The notes under the pieces are model-generated. The model was not told the DNA's origin and did not search any database. It saw only the letters and a program-made list of their open reading frames with translations. A program made the position numbers and the translations under genes. Below are positions 9,146 to 19,114 of a stretch of 64,000 nucleotides of DNA, piece by piece. How positions within the stretch are numbered: the stretch's first letter is position 1; each line of letters opens with the position of its first letter. Source of the DNA: Methanomassiliicoccales archaeon UBA280 (GTDB taxonomy: Archaea > Thermoplasmatota > Thermoplasmata > SG8-5); contig DAKD01000028.1 of assembly GCA_002499085.1 (NCBI GenBank), forward strand, positions 23,878-87,877. The letters are read 5' to 3'.

Positions 9146-10662
9146 TTGAGGAGTCCTCCCATGAACTTCATCAGATTGACCTTATGGACCGAGTCCTTGT
9201 TGCCCAGTATCCGGACTTTCAGCCCGCCCACGCAATTGCCGATGAAAGGTATTACCGAAGGATCAACATTTTTGGCTGCCAGCAGGGCGGTGATAGAGAA
9301 CACTGCGTCTCCGGCACCCACGCTGTCCACCACATCCGATGAGAACACTGGAACGAAGTTGAACTTGCCCTTGCAGTAATACAGCGAGCCGGACTTTCCC
9401 AGCGTCACATTGATGCTGCCGCATTTCGTAGCCTTAGATATCCTGTTGATACAGTCCTCTACCGGGCTGAACCTGTCGTTCAGGGGAAGCCGAAGTTCCC
9501 TCTCATCCAGGCAGAGATAATCCGGTCCGGAGTACTTCGTCACCATGTTGAATCCGTAGTTCGCGCTGTTGGTCTGGACATTAACAGCTACAAAATTCTT
9601 CAGGCTGCCAAGGGTTTTCACAATCTTTGGCGTGATGAAGCCGTGGCCGAAATCGGCAACAAGCGTCGCGTCGCATTTCGGGGCAAGTTTGATTATTGCG
9701 GCCATGACCTTGGCCTCCGGTCCGGAGGAAATGTAATCGTCCTTGATCTTGGATATTTCCAACATTTTCTGGTTGTTGAACTGCTCGATGAACCGGCGCT
9801 TCACGACTGTGGGCGCATCCCTGTTCTCGATGAGGTGAAGTTCGACATTCGGACTAATAGATGATTTGATGAACCCCAGTATCTCTGGCTCGCCGCCCCA
9901 GGTTGCTACAAGGTGGACTTTCTTCACGAAATTTGAAACATGGTTGGCGACCGCCAGCACCCCGCCCGCGTACCGTTCCGTCCGCAGCTCCCTTGCCGAT
10001 ATGATGGGCGATTTTATTGTCATGCCCATCGCCTTGCAGAACGTGTAATCGTCAATGATTATGTCACCGGCCACCAGTACCTGCATGTCCCCAAGCCTGT
10101 CAATTGCTTCGGAGACCTCCTCCATGGTATGTCCGGCCCTGAATTGTTTGAGGTATCCGTCAGCCTCGTTTGACAGAACCTGGAAGAACTGGTTGATGAG
10201 CCCGGTGGAGGTAAATGTAACCTCCTCTGTGAACCTCATCTCACCGCCCACAGATTTCACTGCGGCTTCCTCGTCGTATATCTTGCCGGTGATGTCATCC
10301 TCTCGGGATTTGTACTCCTGGCCTTTGACGTAATAGCTTGGTTTCAGGAGCTTTATCGTCTTTTCGGCATCCGGCCACTTGTTGATTGCAACATAGTCCA
10401 CGACGCCGATTGATGAAATGGTTTCAGCACGCAGCCTCTCATTGTACACCGGGCGGCCGGGTCCCTTGTTGACATAGCGGTCCGGGGTCAGCGTGACCAC
10501 CAGGATGTCGCCCATCTTCCTGGCGGCCTCGAAGTGCTTTATATGGCCCGGGTGGAGGAGATCGAAACATCCGTGGCACTGGACTATCTTCCTGCCCTTG
10601 CGCTTTTCCTTTTCAAGGATTTCGGCCAGCTTCTCGATTTCAACTATTTTCGATTTGCTCAT
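9142..10662 (-). CDS. HldE-like protein with nucleotidyltransferase first, PfkB kinase second
   Basis: 506 residues from the ATG at 10660-10662, one base after the previous stop. The N-terminal domain (about 1-150) is a cytidylyltransferase/RfaE2-type fold with CHGCFDLLHPGHIKH (29-43). The C-terminal domain (about 170-506) is a PfkB/ribokinase-type sugar kinase with DSVGAGDAVFS (446-456). Bacterial HldE has the reverse order (kinase then nucleotidyltransferase). It likely phosphorylates a heptose- or ribose-like sugar phosphate and then activates it as an NDP-sugar. Both active motifs look intact. Confidence 0.88.
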   Translation of the reverse strand: MSKSKIVEIEKLAEILEKEKRKGRKIVQCHGCFDLLHPGHIKHFEAARKMGDILVVTLTPDRYVNKGPGRPVYNERLRAETISSIGVVDYVAINKWPDAEKTIKLLKPSYYVKGQEYKSREDDITGKIYDEEAAVKSVGGEMRFTEEVTFTSTGLINQFFQVLSNEADGYLKQFRAGHTMEEVSEAIDRLGDMQVLVAGDIIIDDYTFCKAMGMTIKSPIISARELRTERYAGGVLAVANHVSNFVKKVHLVATWGGEPEILGFIKSSISPNVELHLIENRDAPTVVKRRFIEQFNNQKMLEISKIKDDYISSGPEAKVMAAIIKLAPKCDATLVADFGHGFITPKIVKTLGSLKNFVAVNVQTNSANYGFNMVTKYSGPDYLCLDERELRLPLNDRFSPVEDCINRISKATKCGSINVTLGKSGSLYYCKGKFNFVPVFSSDVVDSVGAGDAVFSITALLAAKNVDPSVIPFIGNCVGGLKVRILGNKDSVHKVNLMKFMGGLLK

Positions 10663-10663
10663 G

Positions 10664-11671
10664 CTATCCCTTCCTTCCCTTATCATTACCGAGATATTTG
10701 AACCAATCCTTCGTGGCTTCGGCGATGTTCTCCGGCGTCCAGACCGGGGCGTTGCGCCAGTAATCGATGTTATCCAGCATTTCACTTACACCGTCCTCGA
10801 ACTTCATTTTGGGCTTCCACTCCAGTAGTTTTTTTATCTTGGTTATGTCAGCGAGCGTGCAATCCGGCTCGCCGGGCCTTTTGGGAATGTACGTTACCGG
10901 ACCTTCCAGCAACTCAACCAAACGGTTGATGCTGTACGTGTTGTCGCTGCCCACGTTCATTATCTCGCCGGAAACGTCGGACTTTGCGGCGGTCCATATG
11001 GCATCCGCCACGTCAGTTACATAAGTGAAGTCACGGGTCTGGGTGCCGTCCCCGACCACGGTGAAGGGCTGACCGTGTATCTTCTGGGAGAGGAAAACGC
11101 CGAACACAGCCCCATAGGTCCCGCTGGTTCTGGACCTCGGTCCGTAGACATTGAAGAACCTGAGTGAATTAACAGGCAAGTGATAAATCCTGTGCCAGTT
11201 CATGCAGTAACACTCGCCCAGCCATTTCGTGACCGCATAAGGGTACATTGTCCTGATATCGGCAGTTTCCGGTGTTGGGTATCTGTCCGGTATTCCATAG
11301 CACGAGGATGACGCTGCGTAAACGAATTTCTTCGGGTTGACCTTCCTGGCTGCTTCAAGGACATTGAGGGTCCCGTCTACGTTTGAACGGTGGTAGGCCT
11401 GGGGGTTGACTATGGAGGGGACGATATCAGCCAGCGCCGCAAGGTGAAATACGCAATCGGCACCTTCGAACGCGCGGTCAAGTTCCGGCGAGGGTTCCGA
11501 AATGTCAAGTCTGTGGAAGGTCAGGGCGGGATTGCCCTTCAGATGCGCCAGATTGTCAAGCCTGCCCGTGGAAAGATTGTCTACGGCATGGACATCCAGC
11601 CCCTCGGATATTAGCCGGTCAATCAGGTGGCTGCCGATGAATCCTGCTCCTCCGGTCACAACCGCTTTCAT
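10664..11671 (-). CDS. UDP-glucose 4-epimerase-like SDR protein
   Basis: 335 residues. TGGAGFIG (6-13), NLSTG (32-36), SSSCYG (121-126) and YPYAVTK (catalytic Y145 and K149) match GalE/WbpP-type extended short-chain dehydrogenases. NAD stays bound while the 4-position of an NDP-sugar is inverted or oxidised. It overlaps the DegT aminotransferase stop by four bases and precedes the HldE-like gene by one base, so the three form one translation-coupled block. Confidence 0.9.
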   Translation of the reverse strand: MKAVVTGGAGFIGSHLIDRLISEGLDVHAVDNLSTGRLDNLAHLKGNPALTFHRLDISEPSPELDRAFEGADCVFHLAALADIVPSIVNPQAYHRSNVDGTLNVLEAARKVNPKKFVYAASSSCYGIPDRYPTPETADIRTMYPYAVTKWLGECYCMNWHRIYHLPVNSLRFFNVYGPRSRTSGTYGAVFGVFLSQKIHGQPFTVVGDGTQTRDFTYVTDVADAIWTAAKSDVSGEIMNVGSDNTYSINRLVELLEGPVTYIPKRPGEPDCTLADITKIKKLLEWKPKMKFEDGVSEMLDNIDYWRNAPVWTPENIAEATKDWFKYLGNDKGRKG

Positions 11672-12780
11672 TTCCCACCCCTGTAAAATTGGACGATTGT
11701 ATCGGAAACATGCGCCAGTTGGGCCTCGGTGAGTTCCGGGTAGATGGGTATCGAGAGTATGCGTTTGAGCTGGCTTTCGCAGACAGGGTACATTCCCTGC
11801 CTGAATCCATAGGCCTTGGAAGCGGTTTGCATATGAATCGGAATAGGGTAATGAATCTTCGAACTTATGCCTTTGTCTGCCAGGAAGGCTGAAAGCTCAT
11901 CGCGACGATCTGCCTGGATTATGTAGGTGTGATAGACGGATTTCATCCCAGGGCCGTCAGTCGGTGCCTCTGTGACACCGTGAAGTGCCTCATGATAGAA
12001 TTTTGCGTTCTCGCGGCGCTTGGCTTCCCAGCCAGGAAGGTGCCGCAGCTTCACAAGAAGCATCGCAGCATGGATCTCGTCCAACCGGCTGTTAGCGCCC
12101 CAAATGTCCGATTGGTCCCGGTTCTTAAGTCCGATGTTTCTGAGCTGCCTGAGTGTCTGATGCATATCTGGGTCGTCGGTTGTTATGAATCCAGCGTCCC
12201 CGCAGGCGTTCAGGTTCTTGAGCGGATGAAGGCTGAAAGCACCCATGTCTCCAAAAGAGCCCACTTTCTTCCTATCAAGAGTCGCATTTATGGCCTGTGC
12301 ACAGTCCTCCACGACCGCCAGCCCATGTTCATTGGCGATGTCCATGATCTCATGCATCCTGGCCGGCCGCCCTGTGAGATGCACCGGAATGATGGCTTTG
12401 GTTTTCTTTGTGATTGTGGCTTCGATTTTCTCCGGGTCTATGTTCAGGTCATGAGCCACGTCGGCAAACCTGGGCACCCCTCCGACAGCGACAATGGCCG
12501 AGGCGCTGGCTAGAAAAGAATTCGGAGCGGTTATTACCTCGACGCCCGGCCCGACACCGAGAGCTTTGAGCGCCAGGACGAGCGCGTCCGTCCCGGAGTT
12601 CACGCCAATAGCAAACCTGGAGCCACATAGTTCTGCAGCTTTCGCCTCGAATTCGGTGACCCTAGGGCCGAGGATGAACTGCCCGGAATCCAGGACAGCG
12701 CCGACAGCCTCGAGAAGCTCTTCGCGAATACTTCTGTGTTGCAGTGTCAGGTCTATGTAAGGTACTTCCATATTGTTCAC
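11668..12780 (-). CDS. DegT/DnrJ/EryC1-family aminotransferase
   Basis: 370 residues. The family hallmark [18 protein letters not shown] carries the pyridoxal-phosphate lysine (K188), and VVEDCAQAI (157-165) holds the cofactor-contacting Asp. It transfers an amino group, usually from glutamate, to a keto-sugar nucleotide. The frame begins with GTG (12778-12780), with an ATG three codons later. A TATA-like ATTTATTAAG centred near 12811 would place transcription start about 5 bases before the GTG. It heads the sugar operon. Confidence 0.92.
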   Translation of the reverse strand: MNNMEVPYIDLTLQHRSIREELLEAVGAVLDSGQFILGPRVTEFEAKAAELCGSRFAIGVNSGTDALVLALKALGVGPGVEVITAPNSFLASASAIVAVGGVPRFADVAHDLNIDPEKIEATITKKTKAIIPVHLTGRPARMHEIMDIANEHGLAVVEDCAQAINATLDRKKVGSFGDMGAFSLHPLKNLNACGDAGFITTDDPDMHQTLRQLRNIGLKNRDQSDIWGANSRLDEIHAAMLLVKLRHLPGWEAKRRENAKFYHEALHGVTEAPTDGPGMKSVYHTYIIQADRRDELSAFLADKGISSKIHYPIPIHMQTASKAYGFRQGMYPVCESQLKRILSIPIYPELTEAQLAHVSDTIVQFYRGGK

Positions 12781-12823
12781 GCTGACTCTTCTGCTGTAAT
12801 CTGCATACTTAATAAATACTTTC

Positions 12824-14008
12824 TCACCGCTGCAATATGGCCCGATAAAATGCGGCCAGTTTCTTTACCCGGTCGGTACCTGACCACTGTTTTCTGGCCG
12901 CTGAAACAGAAGTGACGAGAGCGTTGTAGTCGCAGCCCTTCAGTATGACGGAGAGATGTGGGACATCCTCAGGCCCTATCAGGATGCCGCTTCTGTCATG
13001 CGCGATGAAGCCGGCAGAGTACTCAATTTTCTTAGCAATTAACACCGGAATTCCCGCTTCGTAGTACGAGGGAATCTTGTTACCGGCAGCGGTCTTGGCT
13101 TTCCTTGTCAGGTCGGGATTGGCCGCATCGTCGAATTCGAAGTAATACAGGCCGAAGTCATATCCTGACATCTCCTTTACAAGTTCACGGTATGGCACTG
13201 TGTCATGCATGTGAATAAACCCAGATTTTTCAGCATAATAAACGCCCAGCTCCTCGTGGTCCCTGCTCCACGGTGCAGGATAGACATGCACATGGATGCC
13301 CTGCTTCGTCAGCTTCTCGAAGAATGGCAGCAGATAATAGTCCTTCCCGGGCCCGTGGATTCCGCCGGCATAGACAACATGCCATTGGCCGTCACTGTCC
13401 CTCAGCTTCTTGCCGGGGATTGGCTGAAACAGGGTTTCATCGCAGCCGTCCGGAAATGATATGTCTGGCGCTCTGATGCTATGGCCCAATTCACGGTAGA
13501 AATCCAATTCCTCGATCGGCCCTTTGTGGACGAGGGCGTCCGCCTTCCGGAGACAGAATATTTCATCTCGTATCTCGCTTGGCCACCTGTGGTTATTGCC
13601 TGATGTCTGGAGCAGCAGGTCGTATTGGTCGAAGATTACCTTTGAGGTGGCGGACTCAATTGCGAGCTTTGAAAGGGCGACGGGAGGGGCCACCGCATGA
13701 ATGATATCGAACTGCCCGAAGCCATGCAATTTTTTGCGCAGCCACGCCTTAAGAATAGGGTCTGACAGGAAGGCAAGGCGGCCGTGCGTTATCCGTTTCA
13801 ATGTGTTATGCAAGAAGAACGCCGCGGAGAATTCCATGCCAAATGCTTTGACATCATAGAAAGCCCCGGCATGAAGAGAGACATCCCATGCATTGGCCAG
13901 TAGACAAGGTTCGGCCAAGCCCGTGTCCTTGAGGGCTTTTGCGAGCTTGTAGCACCTGAAATCCGGCCTGTCGCAAACGAACAGAACTCTGATTTTATCG
14001 GCTGACAC
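12824..14008 (-). CDS. Probable GT-B glycosyltransferase
   Basis: 394 residues. The N-terminus IRVLFVCDRPDFRCYKLAKAL is a Rossmann strand, the mid-region FDIIHAVAPPVALSKLAIE resembles the GT4 N-domain, and WHVVYAGGIHGPGKDYYLLP starts the nucleotide-binding domain, followed by the acidic 'YYEAGIPVLIAKKIEY' region where GT4 enzymes carry their E-x7-E motif. The start is GTG at 14006-14008. It is divergent from the FtsX-like permeases across an 80-base spacer and stands just upstream of the sugar operon. Confidence 0.72.
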   Translation of the reverse strand: MSADKIRVLFVCDRPDFRCYKLAKALKDTGLAEPCLLANAWDVSLHAGAFYDVKAFGMEFSAAFFLHNTLKRITHGRLAFLSDPILKAWLRKKLHGFGQFDIIHAVAPPVALSKLAIESATSKVIFDQYDLLLQTSGNNHRWPSEIRDEIFCLRKADALVHKGPIEELDFYRELGHSIRAPDISFPDGCDETLFQPIPGKKLRDSDGQWHVVYAGGIHGPGKDYYLLPFFEKLTKQGIHVHVYPAPWSRDHEELGVYYAEKSGFIHMHDTVPYRELVKEMSGYDFGLYYFEFDDAANPDLTRKAKTAAGNKIPSYYEAGIPVLIAKKIEYSAGFIAHDRSGILIGPEDVPHLSVILKGCDYNALVTSVSAARKQWSGTDRVKKLAAFYRAILQR

Positions 14009-14088
14009 ATTTCGGAATATAGCAATTCCCGGTAAATACCTTTACCTGTTGATTTGCGATGTAAAGTTTCAAGTACAATCAAATATAT

Positions 14089-15237
14089 GTGAAGAACAAA
14101 GCAGGCCGAGCCGTCGGCAAGGTGATTCCTCTGTCCATAACCACCAGGCTCTCAACCAAGATGAACCGCAGGATATTCGCAACCATAATCGGCATTGCGT
14201 TCTGCACAACTTACCTGACAGGAACGATAGCCATGGTGGGCGGCCTTCACGATACAACTTCCGCTCTGGCCTCCAGCTTCGACCAGGGCCCGGTTCTCAT
14301 TTACACGGATGAGGATTTTGCGGCCAGCTGCATCGACGGGTCCAGGCTTCCGGGTGACAACACCACTTTCGTGGCTTTCTGCTTTGCCGATGTCGCGCTC
14401 AGGGACTTCCACGGAAGGACCTCGGAGAATGTCTATGCAGTATCGGTTTATGACCCGAAGGACGCACTCGGTCTGAACATGACCGATGAGACCAACGACT
14501 CGGGTGTGTGGGTGGGCACCCAACTCGTCGATATGCTGGCCCAGGATTCCATCACTGCCGAGCCGGACGTAAACTACATACTGGCCAGAGGCAACAGCAC
14601 GGCAAACATCCGTATCAGCGCCCTTTACTCCGCAGGCTCGATACTCCCGGATGACTGGCTGCTCATCCCCAGGGAGAAGATGGACATTCTGAGGCCTGAC
14701 CTCAGGGGCAATTATTCCTTCGTGATGGTTGTGGAGTCGGATGTATCGCCCGAGGAGCTGGGCATCTGCTCGGCCGATGCTACGTCGAGACCCACCTCAG
14801 GCGTGGTCGGTTACTTCGAGAACGGAATATACCAGGTGGAGCAGGGCCTGTGGGGCATAATCCTGATGAGCGGCCTGATAACAATGCTGCTCGTTTATTG
14901 CATCATTTCCATCGAGACTGAGTTCAGCACCCCCACAATCAGGGTCCTGAGGGGCATAGGCGCAGGCAGAAATTACGTCATAGGAATATTCATGCTCAAG
15001 TCACTGTTCATAACCTTTGTCGGCGGCGTTCTGGGTACTGCCATGGGATTCTGCGCTGCCAACGCCATCTCGTCAATGTCGAGTCTGCTGGACATCATGT
15101 CCTTCATAACTCCGAAGGCGAGTTTCGGCTCGGTGGTCCTGCCCGTCCTCATATCCATGGCCGCCGGAATGGTGGGCGGGTTCTGGCCTGCTGTCAAGGC
15201 GTCAAAGATGTTCGCGCCAAGGAGGAACCAGATATGA
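14089..15237 (+). CDS. FtsX/MacB-like ABC permease (first of pair)
   Basis: 382 residues. One N-terminal membrane span (about 28-50), a large extracellular domain with N-x-T sites, and three C-terminal spans (about 258-280, 305-330, 345-370) give the 1+3 topology of FtsX-like permeases. The GTG start at 14089 is the most upstream possible; a TATA-like AAATATAT right before it suggests that the true start could be the ATG at 14161 (MNRRIFATIIG), which keeps the first span. It overlaps the next permease by four bases. A partner ATPase is probably the one at 5.4-6.1 kb. Confidence 0.8.
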   Translation: MKNKAGRAVGKVIPLSITTRLSTKMNRRIFATIIGIAFCTTYLTGTIAMVGGLHDTTSALASSFDQGPVLIYTDEDFAASCIDGSRLPGDNTTFVAFCFADVALRDFHGRTSENVYAVSVYDPKDALGLNMTDETNDSGVWVGTQLVDMLAQDSITAEPDVNYILARGNSTANIRISALYSAGSILPDDWLLIPREKMDILRPDLRGNYSFVMVVESDVSPEELGICSADATSRPTSGVVGYFENGIYQVEQGLWGIILMSGLITMLLVYCIISIETEFSTPTIRVLRGIGAGRNYVIGIFMLKSLFITFVGGVLGTAMGFCAANAISSMSSLLDIMSFITPKASFGSVVLPVLISMAAGMVGGFWPAVKASKMFAPRRNQI

Positions 15238-16469
15238 TGATGCTCAAGATGAAGAACATTGCCGGCCTGGTTCTGTGCACATTGATCCTGAGCGCGTCGA
15301 TACCCCTGCTCCTGGGCATTCAGGAGACGCCCCAGACCGTATTCGGAGGGGACATGGTGGCAGTGTCCCAGGTAAATTCCACCGTTGTTCTCAACGAAAG
15401 CATGGTACACACGCTGAGGAATCAGACAAATGTCATTGCGGCCAGCGCGGAGATTTCCTGCTTCGGCGTCATAAGCGGCAGTCCTGTCCTGATAAGGGGG
15501 GTGTTCCTGGACCATTTCCTGGAGATAGAGGGCAGCTGGCTGAGCAGCGGAGCTGTTGATGACATATCCAGATTCGCTGTCATCGGAAGGAGGCTGGCGG
15601 AAAACACCGGCCTGGGTGTCGGGGACAGATTTCTCCTGACAGGTTCGACCGTGTCCGCGATGTACCAGCTGGAAGTCAGCGCCGTCTTCAGCGGCGGGAA
15701 TTCAGAGGACGAGATGCTGGTGCCGCTTGCATACGCCAGAAAGATGGCCGGACTCAGCCGGGACAGCGTCCTCTTCATAAGGGTAAAGACAGACAACCAG
15801 ACCGCGCTCGTCGAAACGCTCCAGGAGCAGGAGCAGCCCGTGGTCGTCACGACCTCGGCCGGAACAGTCACCCCCATCAACACCCAGCTCACCGAGGAGG
15901 AGAGGCTGCAGCAACAGCTCGCCATAAAATACCTGGACACGGCCCAGTTCAGGGCCTCGAACGGCAGCTATGTGAGCATGTTCGTCAGGGAGGGGGCCAG
16001 CAGCATCAAGGTCGTCGTGGGCACGTTCATAGTACTGGACGGGGCGCTCGCATTCATCGGCTCCTCGGCCATAGTCTCCAGGGCCATCATCGAGAGGCGT
16101 TACGAGATAGGCATAATCTCCGCGGTGGGCGCAAACAGGAACTACATCAGGAAGATCATCACGAGGGACGTTTTCCTCATGTCTGTCCTGGCATCGTTCA
16201 TGGGCGTCGTTCTAGGTTATGCCCTCGCCTGGACCGTGGAGGACCAGGGCGTGCTCGTGATGTTCGGAGAGACAATACACGCGGTCATTGATCCGTACAT
16301 CCTGACGGGAATATTCATCCTGTCCGTGACCATACACACATCCTCGGGGCTGGTGATGGAGAGCACCATGAGCAAGCTCAAGCCGCGCAGCCTGATGCAG
16401 GAAACCGAGACGGTGGGAAGGGAGGCGCAGGCCCAGCCCATGGAGGAATTGCTGGAGGTGGGCGCCTGA
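15234..16469 (+). CDS. FtsX/MacB-like ABC permease (second of pair)
   Basis: 411 residues with an N-terminal span (about 8-28), an extracellular domain (about 30-260) and three C-terminal spans starting at VVVGTFIVLDGALAFIGS. The stretch RYEIGIISAVGANRNYIRKI is the cytoplasmic coupling segment that contacts the ATPase in MacB/LolCE permeases. Together with the preceding gene it should form a heterodimeric permease. ATGA overlap with that gene indicates coupled translation. Confidence 0.85.
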   Translation: MMMLKMKNIAGLVLCTLILSASIPLLLGIQETPQTVFGGDMVAVSQVNSTVVLNESMVHTLRNQTNVIAASAEISCFGVISGSPVLIRGVFLDHFLEIEGSWLSSGAVDDISRFAVIGRRLAENTGLGVGDRFLLTGSTVSAMYQLEVSAVFSGGNSEDEMLVPLAYARKMAGLSRDSVLFIRVKTDNQTALVETLQEQEQPVVVTTSAGTVTPINTQLTEEERLQQQLAIKYLDTAQFRASNGSYVSMFVREGASSIKVVVGTFIVLDGALAFIGSSAIVSRAIIERRYEIGIISAVGANRNYIRKIITRDVFLMSVLASFMGVVLGYALAWTVEDQGVLVMFGETIHAVIDPYILTGIFILSVTIHTSSGLVMESTMSKLKPRSLMQETETVGREAQAQPMEELLEVGA

Positions 16470-16486
16470 GGAGCTGGCGGCCTGTC

Positions 16487-18157
16487 ATGCTTTCGGTCCT
16501 GCTGCTGCTGATTGCGCTCTCCGCTAGGCTGGTGCCGCTGCAGTTCTCGGACCTACCTTACAACATAGACGGCTTCCCGCTGGCCAGGATATCGGAGATA
16601 ATCGTTGACACGGGCTCCCTGCCCGATCCGGGAAATTACGATGGGCTGCTGGCCTACAACATGAAACTGCCGGTATTCTCGGAGGTTCTGGCAATGTTCT
16701 CGCTGGTTCTCGGGGTCGAGCCGCTGGCACTTCTCCCGTATTTCTGCGCCGTCATAGGCTCGCTTTCCGTCGTTTTCATATTCGCGCTGACCAGGGAACT
16801 GACAAAGAACGACCTTGCCGCATTCGCCGCAGGGATGTTCGCCGCACTTACCGGGCTCTTCGTCTATGTCACGGCTGCGGCAATGAAGCAGCTCCTGGCA
16901 ATCACGCTGCTCTGCTTCATCCTGTACCTGTACACGAAGAGAGAGGACTGGCGGTTCAGGCTGGCAATGGCCGCAGCCATTGCGCTGTTGCCCTTCACGC
17001 ATCACCTGACGTCGCTCGTGGCATTGCTCGTTCTCTCGTTCGCCCTGGTGGGAACAGCCTTCCGCAGGGCTCATCCCCACGTGAGGACAGTGAGAGGCGT
17101 CGTCCTTGACGCGGTTTTCGGACCGTTGATTCTCATCGCTTCCCTCTATTACTACAGCTCAGTGAACCTGGAGATTGCCAGCCAGGTCATGAACGCGAAC
17201 GACGCTGTCCTTCTGGCCAGCGTCGCCATCATAACGGCAGTGCTGGTGAGGATCCTGTCGATGACAGTCCAGACCAAGCCCTGGTTCTTCCTTGGCAAGG
17301 GAGAGGGCAATGAGGTCACATTCTGGCACATAATGGACGAGAAGGTCCTGGTTCTCATTGGGGGCATAGGCGCGCTTTACCTGAATTCGAGGGTGCACCT
17401 TTTCACAAGCACGAGGATGGCCTCCGAGCCCCTGCTCAGGATGATGGTGCCGTACTTCCTGCTGGCTATAATCGCTCTGATAGGTTTCAACGTGATGAGG
17501 TATACCAAGTTCACCAGGAGACATCTAGTCGTCAGCATGTTCATGGCTCCGCTGTGCCTCATGATTTTCGCATGCCTCAGGGACCTGGACATGTTCGGGT
17601 TCATGGTCGCATACAGAAGCTACAGCTTCATAGACATACCCATGGCTCTGGCTGCCGGGGTCGGAGTCACCTATTTGGCGTCAATCCTGGCCAAGCACGC
17701 AAAGATCCATCCGTTCTACAGACCGTTACCGGCCTTCGCCGTGGCTATCTTCATCCTGCTCTGTGGGATGTCGCTGCCGCTCGCCTACGACACCCAGGAA
17801 GTGTTCGGCGGCCAGGCCGTTACGCAGGAGTACGAGACCGCGGCCATGGAATGGGCCGCGCACCACGGCGTCGGAGACATTGTCACGGACCAGAGATACG
17901 GCGACATCATCAATCCGTATTACGGCATACACGCCGACAGGACCGGGCCGTGGAAGATGAAGGCCGGGATGGTGGAGAGTGGCAGCTTCCTGCTCGTTGC
18001 CGAGCAATGGACGGAGACCGGGGCACAGATGCACCCTCTGGACAACATCCTGTTCACGGATGAGGCAATGTCCCAGTTCCTCGACGAGTGCAATGTCTGC
18101 TACAGCGGAGGACCCGGGGGCGGGAGAATGACTGTCGCGGTGTACATTGCCGGTTGA
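16487..18157 (+). CDS. Multi-span membrane protein, GT-C glycosyltransferase-like
   Basis: 556 residues. About eleven hydrophobic segments fill residues 1-435, followed by a soluble C-terminal domain of about 120 residues. An acidic pair in the first long loop (NIDGFPLARISEII, about residues 24-37) is where GT-C enzymes such as ArnT and AglB carry their metal-binding Asp/Glu. GT-C proteins move sugars from polyprenyl carriers to acceptors on the outside of the membrane, which would fit export of the glycan made by the neighbouring island. GAGGAG lies about 12 bases before the ATG. Assignment to a specific family is not secure. Confidence 0.6.
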   Translation: MLSVLLLLIALSARLVPLQFSDLPYNIDGFPLARISEIIVDTGSLPDPGNYDGLLAYNMKLPVFSEVLAMFSLVLGVEPLALLPYFCAVIGSLSVVFIFALTRELTKNDLAAFAAGMFAALTGLFVYVTAAAMKQLLAITLLCFILYLYTKREDWRFRLAMAAAIALLPFTHHLTSLVALLVLSFALVGTAFRRAHPHVRTVRGVVLDAVFGPLILIASLYYYSSVNLEIASQVMNANDAVLLASVAIITAVLVRILSMTVQTKPWFFLGKGEGNEVTFWHIMDEKVLVLIGGIGALYLNSRVHLFTSTRMASEPLLRMMVPYFLLAIIALIGFNVMRYTKFTRRHLVVSMFMAPLCLMIFACLRDLDMFGFMVAYRSYSFIDIPMALAAGVGVTYLASILAKHAKIHPFYRPLPAFAVAIFILLCGMSLPLAYDTQEVFGGQAVTQEYETAAMEWAAHHGVGDIVTDQRYGDIINPYYGIHADRTGPWKMKAGMVESGSFLLVAEQWTETGAQMHPLDNILFTDEAMSQFLDECNVCYSGGPGGGRMTVAVYIAG

Positions 18158-18166
18158 CGTAATCAA

Positions 18167-18952
18167 CTAACCGTACATGGACGGCTGGTGCTGGCCCGGC
18201 GTCTTCGTCTCGCTGGTCTGTTTGTGTATCGACTTGAGCTGGGTTTCTATGCGCTCGGCTTCCTGGTACAGGGGCTTGACGTCCAGGTCGATATGCAGGA
18301 GGAACTTGTTTATCAGTTCCATCACCCTTGCGGCTGCGCGTGCGTCCGGATAGTCGGGATGGGCTTCGGCCAGGAGGGTTGCGACATTGAAGTCCCTGCG
18401 TTTTCCCTCGTTGAGCAGGACCCCGGCGACCCCGGTGATGACGCCCTCGGTGAACTCGTTGACGCCGTTCTTCTTCAGCTCGTCGCGCATCCAGTCCGTG
18501 CTGCCTATCCCGTACACGCCCAAATCCGTTTCGTCTGACTCATCGATTTCGACGGATTCCCTGTCTATCACAAGGCCCTCCGGCGACACGAGCATCTTGC
18601 ATCTCTGGTCCTGTGCCCAGTCGATCATCATGCTGGCTATGGGCTTGACCAGGTTCGGCGGGGGCTGGAACTCGGAAATGAAAACGACAATCTGGTCCAT
18701 GGAAGCGGGGCCTGTGCCCACCTTCTCGCCCGCATAAATCCTCACAGGGTTGTTGGGCACCCCGTCCCTCACGAGTGACACCGTGGGAAAATACACCGAG
18801 TCCATTATGCCGATCTGAGTCAATTTCAGAGTGTTGATGAGGTAGTTGGCGACTATCGAGCTGACCAGGCCGACGCTGGGGAAACCGTCTATGACTGTGG
18901 CGCCGCGTATGTCCATCCTCTTCAGCTCGTATATCTCGATGTCCTCAGGCAT
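18167..18952 (-). CDS. PAC2-family protein (proteasome assembly chaperone homologue)
   Basis: 261 residues. The N-terminal ATVIDGFPSVGLVSSIVANYLI and the middle VFISEFQPPP and EGVITGVAGVLLNEGKRR match the PAC2 family, with the C-terminal coiled segment LDVKPLYQEAERIETQLKSI. Archaeal PAC2 proteins are linked to 20S proteasome assembly by homology. A TATA-like TTTAAGTATT lies near 18985-18993. It converges with the GT-C-like gene, ten bases apart. Confidence 0.88.
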   Translation of the reverse strand: MPEDIEIYELKRMDIRGATVIDGFPSVGLVSSIVANYLINTLKLTQIGIMDSVYFPTVSLVRDGVPNNPVRIYAGEKVGTGPASMDQIVVFISEFQPPPNLVKPIASMMIDWAQDQRCKMLVSPEGLVIDRESVEIDESDETDLGVYGIGSTDWMRDELKKNGVNEFTEGVITGVAGVLLNEGKRRDFNVATLLAEAHPDYPDARAAARVMELINKFLLHIDLDVKPLYQEAERIETQLKSIHKQTSETKTPGQHQPSMYG

Positions 18953-19114
18953 ACTTCTGTCCTCATCCCCATATTCCGTTGCTAATACTTAAACCTGAAG
19001 CCGTCGGCCATTCCGAAAATGCCGTCCGGCGGGCTGCATCAGACGCGGTGCATGGGTTGGAACAAAAACATTAAAACCCCAAACGGATATACACATCCAA
19101 GCTAGGAGGAACCG

